A DNA stretch of 14,170 bases from Gemmiger_A avium (GTDB taxonomy: Bacteria; Bacillota; Clostridia; Oscillospirales; Ruminococcaceae), in NCBI GenBank assembly GCA_019114585.1, contig DXFE01000134.1, positions 1 to 14,170 on the forward strand, in the 5' to 3' direction. Within the stretch, counting starts at the first letter, position 1. Each line of letters starts with the position of its first letter. The notes beneath the pieces are model-generated. The model ran no database searches, was not told the origin of the DNA, and saw only the letters and a program-made list of their open reading frames with translations. Positions 13,993-14,170 of the stretch are shown piece after piece. Position numbers and translations under genes: made by a program.

Positions 13993-14170
13993 TTATTCCT
14001 GTTTCATATACACCGTCTGCGAGGGGAACGCAAACTCCGCACCCTGCCGCTGCATGATGTCCAGAATTTCCAGATTGATCTGCTCCTGCGTGGCCAGGAA
14101 CACAGCCAGATCCGGTGTTTTCACCGCGCACTGCACCAGAATGTCGATGCTGCTGGCAGAAAACCCGGTC
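13993..14170 (-). CDS. MscS-family mechanosensitive ion channel, C-terminal fragment
   Basis: Only the last 58 codons are in the window; the gene continues beyond the right edge. The fragment reads SIDILVQCAVKTPDLAVF, then QEQINLEILDIMQRQGAEFAFPSQTVYMKQE. This is the end of the cytoplasmic beta/alpha domain of MscS-type channels, in particular the EINL..L...GI.FAFPTQTVY ending. Such channels open under membrane tension and release solutes after osmotic down-shock. The stop TAA (complement of 13993-13995) is followed by the shared hairpin. The gene is convergent with polC and independent of its operon. The family call rests on a short but characteristic tail; which MscS subgroup it belongs to cannot be told from this fragment. 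Confidence 0.8.
   Translation of the reverse strand, partial: TGFSASSIDILVQCAVKTPDLAVFLATQEQINLEILDIMQRQGAEFAFPSQTVYMKQE

Noticed and set aside
13538..14131. A 197-codon - strand frame overlapping the end of polC
   Set aside because: It is the wrong frame for the - strand gene here. The frame ending at 13993 has the recognisable MscS tail, and this one runs through the terminator and into polC.
1..14170. CRISPR arrays, insertion sequences, phage genes or long repeats
   Set aside because: I looked for regularly spaced repeats, transposase motifs and long terminal inverted repeats and found none in the window.

Overview
The window looks like a chromosomal segment from a GC-rich Clostridia-type Bacillota, most likely the Oscillospiraceae/Ruminococcaceae (Faecalibacterium/Subdoligranulum-like). 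The evidence is a PolC-type DNA polymerase III, the Gram-positive gene order pyrH-frr-uppS-cdsA-dxr-rseP-ispG-polC, the MEP isoprenoid route, a Spo0A-type DNA-binding domain, strong AGGAGG-like ribosome binding sites and a strong G/C bias at third codon positions. The family assignment is inference.

Layout. (1) 1-702: an unrecognised + strand gene, open at the left edge and with codon use unlike the rest, ending at a bidirectional hairpin terminator. (2) 703-820, - strand: a complete tRNA-Ala(CGC) with encoded CCA and a near-consensus sigma-70 promoter (TTGACA, 17 bp, TATACT). (3) 831-1041: no gene; a weak candidate promoter and two small inverted repeats. (4) 1042-2974, + strand: a three-gene operon of a small DUF6514-like protein, a Spo0A-like regulator with a degenerate receiver, and a soluble histidine-kinase-like ATPase, closed by a terminator. 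(5) 3016-13988, + strand: a housekeeping operon with its own promoter, pyrH-frr-uppS-cdsA-dxr-rseP-ispG-polC, ending in a perfect 13-bp hairpin terminator. (6) 13993-14170, - strand: the C-terminal end of an MscS-family channel, convergent with polC.

How the genes fit together. dxr and ispG supply isoprenoid precursors. uppS uses these to make undecaprenyl diphosphate, the cell-wall lipid carrier. cdsA makes CDP-diacylglycerol for phospholipids, and rseP is the intramembrane protease that usually sits beside it. pyrH and frr serve pyrimidine nucleotides and translation, and polC replicates the chromosome. This part is conventional.

The unusual part is the 1042-2929 operon. The receiver has Ser63 where the phospho-accepting Asp should be and lacks the acidic pair and the conserved Thr, but keeps the Lys. 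The kinase-like partner has Gln25 where the phospho-donor His should be, yet keeps intact ATP-binding motifs. Both ends of the phosphorelay are therefore lost in the same operon while the ATPase and the DNA-binding domain survive. This points to a signalling pair that works without His-Asp phosphotransfer, and it is the best candidate here for something undescribed.
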